Shown here one piece after another: positions 1-6,430 of a stretch of DNA of 6,958 nucleotides; the first letter of the stretch is position 1; every line of letters starts with the position of its first letter. Source of the stretch: Candidatus Poseidoniales archaeon. GTDB taxonomy: Archaea > Thermoplasmatota > Poseidoniia > MGIII > CG-Epi1. The stretch is from the NCBI GenBank assembly GCA_015658585.1, contig DQOP01000044.1, forward strand, positions 1 through 6,958. Reading direction: 5' to 3'. Under the pieces are notes generated by a model, which had not been told where the DNA came from, did not search any database, and saw nothing but the letters and a program-made list of their open reading frames with translations. The position numbers were made by a program, and so were the translations under genes.

Positions 1-632
1 TCAAGATGAATTGCACGCGTTGCATACTTTGCCAATGACTCGTCGTGAGTTACCATAATAGTAGTAATATTCTCTGATTTGCACGCCTGGGTAAGGGCCT
101 CCATAACTTTAGCAGACGTGCCTGAATCAAGATTGCCCGTTAGCTCGTCACCCAGTAGTAATTTGGGGCTTTTAGCGATGCTTCGCGCAATTGCAACGCG
201 CTGTTGCTGACCTCCACTAATCTCAGAAGGAAAACGATTAATCTCACTATCCAAACCAACCAATCTTAGGACCTCTTTAGCCCGTTCCGCGTCACGCTGG
301 CCTGAAAGCTCTTGGATTAGCAGCACATTTTCTAAGACTGTCAAGTCTTGTAGTAGATTAAAAAATTGAAATACATACCCCACGTTTTTTCTACGGAATG
401 TAGTAAGATCCTCACTGTTTCCAGTTACAGGAATCCCATCGAACAAGTACTCTCCTGCCGTAGGTACATCCAGACCAGATATGCAATTCAACAGTGTCGT
501 CTTTCCCGAACCGGAAGGTCCCAGCAAAATTATTCTTTCGCCTTCTTTGATGCTTAGAGTTATTCCATCCAAGGCCCTAATCGTCTCTGATGCCATCACA
601 TAATGCCGCTTGACATTGTTCAGCTGAATCAT
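1..632 (-). CDS. ABC transporter ATP-binding protein, MacB/LolD type (3' end outside window)
   Basis: This is the cytoplasmic ATPase subunit of an ABC transporter. It starts at ATG 632 and the first 210 residues are in the window; the last 15-30 or so lie beyond the left edge. Visible motifs in order are Walker A GPSGSGKT (residues 38-45), the Q-loop Q89 in YVFQFFNLL, the signature ISGGQQQR (138-145), Walker B KLLLGDE (157-163), the D-loop NLDS, and the H-loop His196 in MVTHD. The spacing and the sequence around the Q-loop match the MacB/LolD/FtsE-like family, which works with FtsX/MacB-type permeases in lipoprotein release, peptide export or mechanotransmission; the substrate cannot be told here. 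The Walker B region reads GDELTG where the family usually has ADEPTG. It is downstream of the beta-propeller gene after 42 nt, so a shared role at the cell surface is plausible (inference). A permease gene is expected just beyond the left edge. Confidence 0.95.
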   Translation of the reverse strand, partial: MIQLNNVKRHYVMASETIRALDGITLSIKEGERIILLGPSGSGKTTLLNCISGLDVPTAGEYLFDGIPVTGNSEDLTTFRRKNVGYVFQFFNLLQDLTVLENVLLIQELSGQRDAERAKEVLRLVGLDSEINRFPSEISGGQQQRVAIARSIAKSPKLLLGDELTGNLDSGTSAKVMEALTQACKSENITTIMVTHDESLAKYATRAIHL

Positions 633-643
633 ATTGATTCAGC
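623..643. repeat. perfect inverted repeat over the ATPase start codon
   Basis: Two 9-bp arms, GCTGAATCA (623-631) and TGATTCAGC (635-643), are separated by 3 nt. On the minus-strand transcript the ATG (632-630) lies at the loop and the start of the 3' arm, so a hairpin would bury the start codon. If the transcript is leaderless, with its start near the ATG, the palindrome would instead serve as a DNA operator at the transcription start. The sequence shows the symmetry directly; its function is inference. Confidence 0.6.
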
Positions 644-655
644 CTATTTTCGATG

Positions 656-663
656 GTTATTTA
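656..663 (-). promoter_or_regulatory. possible TATA box of the ABC ATPase gene
   Basis: The minus strand reads TAAATAAC, 24-31 nt upstream of the A of ATG 632. This is where an archaeal TATA box of a leaderless gene would sit. The only purine-rich stretch near the start, AGG, is about 11 nt upstream and makes a poor ribosome-binding site. The 42-nt gap after the propeller stop is just long enough for this internal promoter. An AT-rich gap can give such a match by chance. Confidence 0.35.
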
Positions 664-674
664 GCAGTTAGGTG

Positions 675-3371
675 CTAACCTTCAGAACCTGTTGAACCGT
701 CTTCAGAGTCTGAACTGCTGTCGGAGTCTTCTCCTTCACCATTTTCATCAGGTTCTGCTTCAATAGCATTGACAACTTCACCGTAGTAATAATCAACGTA
801 ACTTGGCTTATTATCAGAAGGAAGTTCGACAAAACCCGTTCTTTCCATCGTATCCACGTTATGTGCGGTGACTCCTTTCTCACTGATGGCATAAATGTAG
901 TCTCCTCCACCCATGAATATGCTACGCCTGACATCGGGAGTATCCCATGAATAACTGGAATTGTAGAAGGAGGAGTGATCGACCTCATTGTAAATTGTGA
1001 GATTCTCACCTGGTTTCGCATTTATCAGCATCAATTTGGATATGTATTCATAACCACTTGCATAATACAATCGGCCGTCAATCTCCTTGACATCCGAATA
1101 GTATCTTTGGGTTGACATTGGAATCGCCAGAAGACCGTCAGCTTCCCAATACTGGAAGGCCTTGTGTTCATAGGTCGCCTCACTGTAGGAATATGACCAG
1201 TCATACTCGTCTTCCGGTGCAGGGGTCAACCTGAGTGAACTTTCCAGTACCGGGTTTGAAAAGTCACTGACATCAAATATCGATATCTGGGTAACTCCCC
1301 ATTCCAGACCATCCTCATCACCAGCAATTCCTATTGTAAGAAGATGGTTATCTCCCATAGGATGAATATAGGTGGAAACTCCTGGAACCTCAAGTTCACC
1401 AATGACTCGGGGATCAGTAGGCTCGCTAAGGTCTATAGTCCATAGAGGATCGATATTCCTGAAAGTCACAAGATAGGCCTTGTCGCCAATGAAACGGGCT
1501 GACCATATTTGCTCATCTTCTGCAATTCCGCCTACGTGACCTATGACGTCATACTGGGTTCCTTCCGTGTTAAGTCCCAGAACGAAGACGTGACTGGCCA
1601 TTGGTTCAGGATCTTCCATCCACCACCTGCCCCACTGGCCTGTGGTAGAACAGATACGAATGTTCCCATTATACTCAGACAATGAGAATTGATCCTGAAT
1701 AGTACCGTTTATCCGGCCACTGGCAATGTAATCTGTCTGGCCAGGGCTAGAAATATCAAAGACATGAATGTTTGTCATCTCTTCAAGTTGATTATCATCA
1801 TCACCCCAGAACCACCATGAATCCCAAGCTGACTCAGCCATCACCATCACATCTCCAGAGGCATAGACGGTAGCCCAATTGCTCAGGATATGATCGGCAT
1901 TGAAACTGAAAGTGTCCTCCAACAGATCAAGGGTCAATATCGATGTTACACCCTGTCCTGCACCATCTGCTGCAGCTGCAAAATTCTGGCAATTACCTTG
2001 TCCTGACTCTGAATACTTATGCGTTGTAATGTTAGAGCCTGACTTCTCATAAATGCGAGGAATAAGATTGTCCAATGAAGTACTGTCAATTATTTTATCG
2101 TTGTACTCTATTGTCTCATTCATCTTCTCCATCCACATTTTCTCTCTTTCTGAACTTTCCCAATCGAGATCCCAATACCTGTAATCAAATTCCAACCAGG
2201 TTCTCAGGCCATATATTTTCATCCACCCATAGGAGACCATACGGACTGTACCATCTGATTCCCTAGCTGTTTGATAGTCACCTTCGATGTAAAGTTCTCT
2301 GGACACCTGAGGAGAACTTCTATTGGTCAAATCCAATACTGTAATTTTAGTGAATGATGTTGTTCGATAATAATACTCATAATAATATTCCTCGTCTTCC
2401 CAATTTTCTTCGCGTTCTTCTTCTTCGGATTCTTTCTCATCGGATTCAACATCATCCTCTGCACGAGAGCCGGATTTACTTTCACTGGATGTTGTACTCT
2501 CCTTAACAGCTGGCTCGGGCTCGCCTTCAGATACAACAGTAACAGTCTCTGCCTTTTCTCTCTTGAACTCTGTTCTCAGATTATCGGCCAGTGGGTGCTC
2601 TTCTTCATAATAACTGTATACATAAACATTGGAATAGACCACTGCCTTGTCTCCCACTAGGAGCATCTCATTCGGACGTCCTTCAATTGAAATATTGGAC
2701 AAATACGAAACATCACCAACTTCCGGGATCTCAAGAATATGTAATTTACCAGAGGGATAGACTCCCCAATCACTGTATCCTTGATTTACAAGATAAATAT
2801 AGGATCCATCTGTCTTGACAAAGTCGGCCTCGTCTACTCCCTGTTCTTGATTATTGGTTCCTGAAAAATCTACTCCTTCCTCTCCTCCAGATGATGTTTT
2901 TTGGGATTCCGAACCCGCAGACGGGGGGGCTGAATCCATTTCCATGCCATCATCACTATCCATTGCCATCTCGAGTTCTCCAACCATCACCATATCATCT
3001 ACCATTCCCCAACCACCATAGTAGTACGAACCGGTTCCCAGACTTACACGCATCTCCTCCTTGAGATGGTCTTTCAAATCAATCTCAAGATAACCACAGG
3101 AATCATAAGTTGATAAAGTCGGTGAACTACGAGATCTGTCCGAAAGAATGTTTTCTAGGTACTCAGATTGTGATTCTGTAAGGCCAGTATCCTGAGGTGT
3201 ATCGTCATCAGGAATGTAAGAAGCCAGAGAAATACCAAGAATAATAACTGCAAAAACTGCAAAAACGCCAGAAGGGATACCACCAAAAGGTTCAGGTTGA
3301 GGCGAGGACAGGTCCAACATCGTTCTTGGGGTGTTGAACGAGGTACCAAAAACGTCGATTTTTTTAGCCAT
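675..3371 (-). CDS. membrane-anchored secreted beta-propeller protein (PF09826 / COG4880 type)
   Basis: This 898-residue protein is recognised by family-typical stretches: FSGTNNQEQGVDEADFVKTD (169-188), DQFSLSEYNGNIRI (560-573), SARFIGDKAYLVTFRNIDPL (624-643), VPGVSTYIHPMGDNHLL (662-678), EATYEHKAFQ (731-740) and RRSIFMGG (815-822). The family has a C-terminal beta-propeller, lies outside the membrane and has no assigned biochemical function. A hydrophobic segment at about 34-52 (GVFAVFAVIILGISLAS) follows a 33-residue N-terminus. It fits a signal anchor or uncleaved signal; there is no lipobox Cys. The SCGYLEIDLKDHLKEEM stretch (91-107) fits the family's pre-propeller region. Odd points are an acidic low-complexity insertion at about 268-335 ending in YYYEYYY, Trp/Asp-rich loops (WDSWWFWGDDD), and an acidic Ser/Asp/Glu tail (871-898). 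The ATG overlaps the upstream zinc-ribbon gene by 8 nt, which suggests translational coupling; GAGGA lies 11 nt upstream. It may be a binding or sensor partner of the ABC system (inference). Confidence 0.93.
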   Translation of the reverse strand: MAKKIDVFGTSFNTPRTMLDLSSPQPEPFGGIPSGVFAVFAVIILGISLASYIPDDDTPQDTGLTESQSEYLENILSDRSRSSPTLSTYDSCGYLEIDLKDHLKEEMRVSLGTGSYYYGGWGMVDDMVMVGELEMAMDSDDGMEMDSAPPSAGSESQKTSSGGEEGVDFSGTNNQEQGVDEADFVKTDGSYIYLVNQGYSDWGVYPSGKLHILEIPEVGDVSYLSNISIEGRPNEMLLVGDKAVVYSNVYVYSYYEEEHPLADNLRTEFKREKAETVTVVSEGEPEPAVKESTTSSESKSGSRAEDDVESDEKESEEEEREENWEDEEYYYEYYYRTTSFTKITVLDLTNRSSPQVSRELYIEGDYQTARESDGTVRMVSYGWMKIYGLRTWLEFDYRYWDLDWESSEREKMWMEKMNETIEYNDKIIDSTSLDNLIPRIYEKSGSNITTHKYSESGQGNCQNFAAAADGAGQGVTSILTLDLLEDTFSFNADHILSNWATVYASGDVMVMAESAWDSWWFWGDDDNQLEEMTNIHVFDISSPGQTDYIASGRINGTIQDQFSLSEYNGNIRICSTTGQWGRWWMEDPEPMASHVFVLGLNTEGTQYDVIGHVGGIAEDEQIWSARFIGDKAYLVTFRNIDPLWTIDLSEPTDPRVIGELEVPGVSTYIHPMGDNHLLTIGIAGDEDGLEWGVTQISIFDVSDFSNPVLESSLRLTPAPEDEYDWSYSYSEATYEHKAFQYWEADGLLAIPMSTQRYYSDVKEIDGRLYYASGYEYISKLMLINAKPGENLTIYNEVDHSSFYNSSYSWDTPDVRRSIFMGGGDYIYAISEKGVTAHNVDTMERTGFVELPSDNKPSYVDYYYGEVVNAIEAEPDENGEGEDSDSSSDSEDGSTGSEG

Positions 3372-3558
3372 TGACCGGATTTCCTCTGCTCGCTTTTTTA
3401 CTATTCAGAGGCTCTGGTAATTCCATCATTTTATCCAGACAACGTTTACAATTAACGTATCTGTTTTCCATTCTTTTCATCTGTGATAGCTCACCAGTTG
3501 TTAGTCCCCAACCACAAAGTGTTTTTTCGTGCTCTCCTAACATATGCCTTCTGCGCAT
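3364..3558 (-). CDS. small HCCC zinc-ribbon-like protein
   Basis: With the ATG at 3558 this is a 64-residue basic protein with candidate metal ligands His5 (RRRHM), Cys15 (LCGW) and the pair Cys37-x-x-Cys40 (NCKRC). His10 is also available. The H...LCG...CxxC pattern is seen in tiny uncharacterised proteins of archaea, phages and actinobacteria; binding of zinc is inference. The frame is open further up, to ATG 3618 and GTG 3621, just downstream of a good Shine-Dalgarno (GGAGG) in the last codons of the regulator gene; that would add the hydrophobic N-terminus ISKKFFLALFYILRSQILV. I prefer 3558, because a TATA box lies 22-30 nt upstream of it and the surrounding element is a near copy of the regulator promoter with identical spacing; the extra residues would then be translated promoter DNA. 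The stop (TAA) lies inside the first codons of the propeller gene, so the two are probably co-expressed. Its function is unknown. Confidence 0.6.
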   Translation of the reverse strand: MRRRHMLGEHEKTLCGWGLTTGELSQMKRMENRYVNCKRCLDKMMELPEPLNSKKASRGNPVNG

Positions 3559-3579
3559 AACTAAAATTTGGCTCCGTAG

Positions 3580-3603
3580 TATATAAAACAGTGCCAAAAA
3601 AAA
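3580..3603 (-). promoter_or_regulatory. promoter of the zinc-ribbon/propeller unit, copy 2 of the repeated element
   Basis: The minus strand carries T8 (3603-3596), then GGCACTG (3595-3589), then TTTTATATA (3588-3580). The TATA box lies 22-30 nt upstream of ATG 3558. From 3602 to 3584 it matches the element before the regulator gene at 18 of 19 positions, and the distance to the ATG is the same (44 nt from 3602 to 3558). The T8 begins 15 nt after the regulator stop and could also end that transcript. Confidence 0.6.
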
Positions 3604-3617
3604 TTTTTTGGAAATCA

Positions 3618-4013
3618 TCACTCCTCCTTCAATTCAATAGTGAAAAGCTTCAAAAGAGTAATTATCGATTCCTCAAGGACCGCATTGTCCTGAACCTCGG
3701 CCTGACTGAAATCAAGTTTGTACGCAATATTATCCACTAAAGCCTGAGTTATCACTTTCTCTTTTAGAAATTTGTATATGCCTCTATCCGAGAACGCTTT
3801 CTGAGCCATATATTTTGAATCTACAATAATCAATTGACCATTAGCCACTAACTTGTCAATATGGTAATCAACTAATTGTGAGGATATGTCTGCGACGTCT
3901 GCGATCTTTCTTTTGGATGCGGGCTCACCGATCTTGATCGCTGCAAAAAGGATTTTGAAAAGTGTGTTGGCATCTTCCAGATTGTGCTTCAACTTCACAT
4001 TAATATCAGACAT
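3618..4013 (-). CDS. winged helix-turn-helix transcriptional regulator
   Basis: This 131-residue protein is probably a DNA-binding regulator. Residues about 13-32 form a first helix (DANTLFKILFAAIKIGEPAS). A helix-turn-helix follows at about 34-57 (KRKIADVADISSQLVDYHID), with SSQLVDYHIDKLVANGQL as the likely recognition helix leading into the wing (IIVDSKYMAQ). The C-terminal half is helical and may dimerise; no ligand domain or metal site is visible. The architecture resembles small archaeal wHTH proteins, but I cannot assign a named family. The ATG at 4013 has no Shine-Dalgarno and a TATA box lies 23-30 nt upstream, so the mRNA is probably leaderless. It lies directly upstream of the zinc-ribbon/propeller/ATPase genes. 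The same 19-nt element sits before both this gene and the next one, which suggests autoregulation and control of the module (inference). Confidence 0.85.
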   Translation of the reverse strand: MSDINVKLKHNLEDANTLFKILFAAIKIGEPASKRKIADVADISSQLVDYHIDKLVANGQLIIVDSKYMAQKAFSDRGIYKFLKEKVITQALVDNIAYKLDFSQAEVQDNAVLEESIITLLKLFTIELKEE

Positions 4014-4035
4014 TGGATTATGAACTGTGCGCCCA

Positions 4036-4057
4036 CTTTAAAACAATGCCAAAAAAA
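4036..4057 (-). promoter_or_regulatory. promoter of the wHTH gene, copy 1 of the repeated element
   Basis: The minus strand reads T7 (4057-4051), GGCATTG (4050-4044), then TTTTAAAG (4043-4036). The TATA box centre is about 26 nt upstream of the A of ATG 4013, the expected archaeal distance for a leaderless start. GGCATTG occupies the BRE position but is not the usual purine/A-rich BRE, so it may be a regulator site. It is repeated upstream of the zinc-ribbon gene. Confidence 0.65.
4051..4057 (-). terminator. oligo-T terminator after the oxidoreductase gene
   Basis: A run of seven T on the minus strand starts 9 nt after the oxidoreductase stop codon (4068-4066). Archaeal RNA polymerase ends transcripts at such T tracts without needing a hairpin, and none is seen here. 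The same run forms the upstream edge of the next promoter element. Confidence 0.45.
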
Positions 4058-4065
4058 GTTTGTAG

Positions 4066-5079
4066 TTAATCGAAACTCAGAAGAACCTTCCCAATATTCT
4101 TCCGATCCTGAATGTAATGATGGGCCTCTGCCGCTTTCTCTGAAGAGAAAATCTTGTCCACATGGGGATTTATTTTGCCCTCATCAATCCACTTCATCAA
4201 ATCTTTTCTGGCCTTGTCCAGTCGTTCCCAGTTCCTCCAACGACCCAAGTGTATTCCAAACACACCCCTGTTACTGGCCATCATCTTCAACGGATCAAAC
4301 TTGGGAAAGGTCATCCAGGACTTGAAACGCTTCCATTGGCTCTTTTTCTTGCCTGGAGCCATATCTGATATACCAAACGAACATACTCGGCCACCAGAAC
4401 CCAGGCAGCGATAGGATTGCATTAGATGCTCGCCACCTATCGGGTCCAGGACCAATTCAACTCCGTTGCCATCAGTCCATTCCATTATTCCCGCCAGAAA
4501 ATTGTCTCTATCGACAGGCAATACACCTCTTTCCTGAATGAATTCATGCTTACTTGGAGAGCATGTACCATAGATCGTCTTGGCACCTGCAATTTTAGCT
4601 AGTTCGATTGAAGCCAGCCCCACGCCACCTGCAGCACCATGAATCAGTATCGATTCTCCCTTTTGCAGGGCCCCAGGATGGATGATCATCAGATATGAAG
4701 TGAGATAGACTGCTGGAAAAGCAGCGGCTGTATCAAAACTAATCTCATCTGGGATCTTGAAAACACCGTTTGTTTTTGCTATGGCATGTGTAGCATAACC
4801 ACCCTTGGTACCAGAACCGACAACCCTGTCTCCAAGTTCAAAACCTTCTACGTCAGGGCCAACCTCATCCACCGTTCCTGAAACTTCCATTCCTGGTGTA
4901 AAGGGTGGTTTGGGAGAACCAGGATAAAGTCCCATGCGGGAAAGAATATCTGCAAAATTGATTCCGGCTCTGGAAACTCGGATACAAACTTCTCCTGGTC
5001 CAGGAGAGGGTGTTGGAAGCTCCTGAAGCTCCATGTTATCGGGGCCCCCATGTTTTGTGACAACTACTGCTTTCATCAT
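4066..5079 (-). CDS. NADPH-dependent quinone oxidoreductase-like protein (MDR superfamily, VAT-1-like)
   Basis: This 337-residue cytosolic enzyme belongs to the zinc-independent branch of the medium-chain dehydrogenase/reductase superfamily. It has the N-terminal GroES-like domain with NFAD (41-44) and TPGMEVSG (61-68), then a Rossmann domain with the nucleotide-binding HGAAGGVG (147-154) and DPIGG (212-216). The cysteine ligands of zinc alcohol dehydrogenases are absent. The C-terminal pattern (NRGVFGIHLGR at 270-280, GKINPHVDKIF at 301-311, NIGKVLL at 328-334) is closest to VAT-1-like quinone oxidoreductases, which reduce quinones or enones with NADPH; the true substrate is unknown. The first ATG (5079) overlaps the Ino1 stop as ATGA. 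A second ATG follows at 5076, and GAGGA (5084-5080) is better spaced for that one (3 nt). Coupled translation with Ino1 is likely, though a metabolic link is not obvious. Confidence 0.93.
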   Translation of the reverse strand: MMKAVVVTKHGGPDNMELQELPTPSPGPGEVCIRVSRAGINFADILSRMGLYPGSPKPPFTPGMEVSGTVDEVGPDVEGFELGDRVVGSGTKGGYATHAIAKTNGVFKIPDEISFDTAAAFPAVYLTSYLMIIHPGALQKGESILIHGAAGGVGLASIELAKIAGAKTIYGTCSPSKHEFIQERGVLPVDRDNFLAGIMEWTDGNGVELVLDPIGGEHLMQSYRCLGSGGRVCSFGISDMAPGKKKSQWKRFKSWMTFPKFDPLKMMASNRGVFGIHLGRWRNWERLDKARKDLMKWIDEGKINPHVDKIFSSEKAAEAHHYIQDRKNIGKVLLSFD

Positions 5080-6407
5080 TCCTCGTAATAATAATCCAGA
5101 CCAAGGTGAGTAATGAGAGTCTCGCCCATTAAATGACGAAGTGTGTTCTCCAGCTTGGCCTTCTGTGCAAACAGATCATGTATTGGATACAGATCCGGAT
5201 TGCACATTGGTGACTTGAAGTAGAACGAGAGCCATTCCTGGATACCATGCATACCTGCCCTATTTGATAAATCAAGGAAGAGGGCCAGGTCAAGAACTAT
5301 CGGAGCAGCTAGAATTGAGTCCCTGCACAAGAAATTCACCTTTATCTGCATTGGATAGTCTAGCCAACCCTTGATGTCGATGTTGTCCCACCCTTCCTTG
5401 TTGTCTCCTCTAGGGGGATAATAGTTTATTCGAACTTTATGATATAAATCTCCATACAACTCAGGATATTTTTCAGGTTCCAGTATTTGCTCAAGGACGC
5501 CCAGTTTGGATACTTCCTTAGTCTTGAAAGAATCGGGATCGTCCAGTACCTCACCATCCCTGTTTCCCAGAATATTGGTCGAGAACCAACCATCTATACC
5601 TATCATTCGGGCCTTGAAACCAGGCGCCAAAATAGTCTTCATGAGTGTCTGCCCTGTTTTGAAATCCTTGCCCGCAATTGGTACTCCCTCCTGGGATGCC
5701 AAGGAATACATTGCATCAAAATCAACAGACAGATTAGGTGCTCCATTGGCATAAGGAACGCTCTCTTTCATAGCAGCATAGGCGTACAAAATTGAAGGGG
5801 CAATGGAAGGATTATCCGAGTCCAACGCCTTCTCAAGAAACTCAAGTGACTCGTAAATTGAACCTCTAGGTTCCTGATAAATTTCTGTACTACCGCACCA
5901 TATCATGACCACCCGGTCAACCTTATTTTCTTTCTTGAAATTCCGTATGTCTTGCCTGAGAGCCTCTATCCGCTTTCGATGGCCTTTAGCTGATTTTGTG
6001 TAAGTGCCATCTAATTTCTTCACGAATTTCTTCTCGAAAACCGCCTTCATAGGTTTGATTGATGACAACTCAGGCTTTATTTGATCCAAAAGAGATACAT
6101 CGATGACGCCGGCCTTGACGGCCGCTTCATAGCAATTGTCCTCGAATATATCCCAACCTCCAAAAACCAGATCATCGAGATTGGCTAAAGGAACTAAATC
6201 CTTGATATCGACTTCGCGCTTCTCGGTCCTCTTTCCAAGCCGTAAAGAACCCATTTGAGTCAGTGAACCTATCGGTCTGGATAGACCCTTTCGAATGGCT
6301 AATGTCCCTGCAATGAAAGTAGTGCTTACAGCTCCAAGACCTGGCATCAGAACCCCCAACCTTCCTGAAGCCTCCTCTATCTTTGCAGGACTATCAATCA
6401 CTACCAT
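5076..6407 (-). CDS. ino1: inositol-3-phosphate synthase (myo-inositol-1-phosphate synthase)
   Basis: This enzyme turns glucose 6-phosphate into 1L-myo-inositol 1-phosphate with NAD as a recycled cofactor. It is the first step to inositol lipids and, in some archaea, to inositol-based compatible solutes. From ATG 6407 it has 443 residues. Visible are the Rossmann loop MPGLGAVSTTF (21-31), PIGSLTQMGSLRLGKRTEKR (45-64), FGGWDIFEDN (82-91), YANGAPNLSVD (219-229), AGKDFKTGQTLMKT (245-258) with the conserved active-site Lys region, FSTNILGNRDGEVLDDPDSF (275-294), KTKEVSKLGV (295-304) and CRDSILAAPIVLDL (361-374). It resembles the long bacterial form (Bacteroidetes, Planctomycetes, Myxobacteria) more than the short archaeal form of about 390 residues, suggesting old transfer (inference from memory of the families). 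An in-frame TTG at 6416 would add three residues; ATG 6407 is preferred because a TATA-like box sits 24-30 nt upstream of it. Confidence 0.95.
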   Translation of the reverse strand: MVVIDSPAKIEEASGRLGVLMPGLGAVSTTFIAGTLAIRKGLSRPIGSLTQMGSLRLGKRTEKREVDIKDLVPLANLDDLVFGGWDIFEDNCYEAAVKAGVIDVSLLDQIKPELSSIKPMKAVFEKKFVKKLDGTYTKSAKGHRKRIEALRQDIRNFKKENKVDRVVMIWCGSTEIYQEPRGSIYESLEFLEKALDSDNPSIAPSILYAYAAMKESVPYANGAPNLSVDFDAMYSLASQEGVPIAGKDFKTGQTLMKTILAPGFKARMIGIDGWFSTNILGNRDGEVLDDPDSFKTKEVSKLGVLEQILEPEKYPELYGDLYHKVRINYYPPRGDNKEGWDNIDIKGWLDYPMQIKVNFLCRDSILAAPIVLDLALFLDLSNRAGMHGIQEWLSFYFKSPMCNPDLYPIHDLFAQKAKLENTLRHLMGETLITHLGLDYYYEE

Positions 6408-6430
6408 AAGGCCCAATCAATTAGGATATT

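Noticed and set aside
668..1021. Minus-strand open frame of 117 codons within the propeller gene
   Set aside because: It overlaps the well-supported propeller frame on the same strand; no family resemblance and no start signal.
3393..3403. AT-rich TAGTAAAAAAG about 22-32 nt before the propeller ATG, possible TATA box
   Set aside because: It is coding sequence of the zinc-ribbon gene rich in Lys/Ser codons, and the 8-nt gene overlap suggests co-transcription instead.
3594..3611. CC-A8-T6-GG near-palindrome, possible hairpin terminator
   Set aside because: The stem is almost all A-T with a 2-nt loop, too weak for an intrinsic terminator. The T8 run alone is counted as part of the promoter/terminator element.
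4027..4036. Imperfect palindrome GTGGGCGCAC between the TATA box and the regulator start
   Set aside because: Only 8 of 10 positions are symmetric and it has no copy at the second promoter, so it is not good evidence for an operator.
3580..4057. Direct repeats flanking the regulator gene as target-site duplications of a mobile element
   Set aside because: Repeats of 19 nt with a mismatch, each joined to a TATA box at fixed distance from a start codon, fit promoters better; no transposase or terminal inverted repeats are present.
3984..4325. Plus-strand open frame of 113 codons
   Set aside because: It lies antisense to the oxidoreductase and regulator genes, has no recognisable domain or promoter, and has the Ser/Pro/Cys-rich composition typical of a shadow frame.
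5487..5795. Plus-strand open frame of 102 codons
   Set aside because: It is antisense to highly conserved Ino1 coding sequence, whose constraints explain the open frame.
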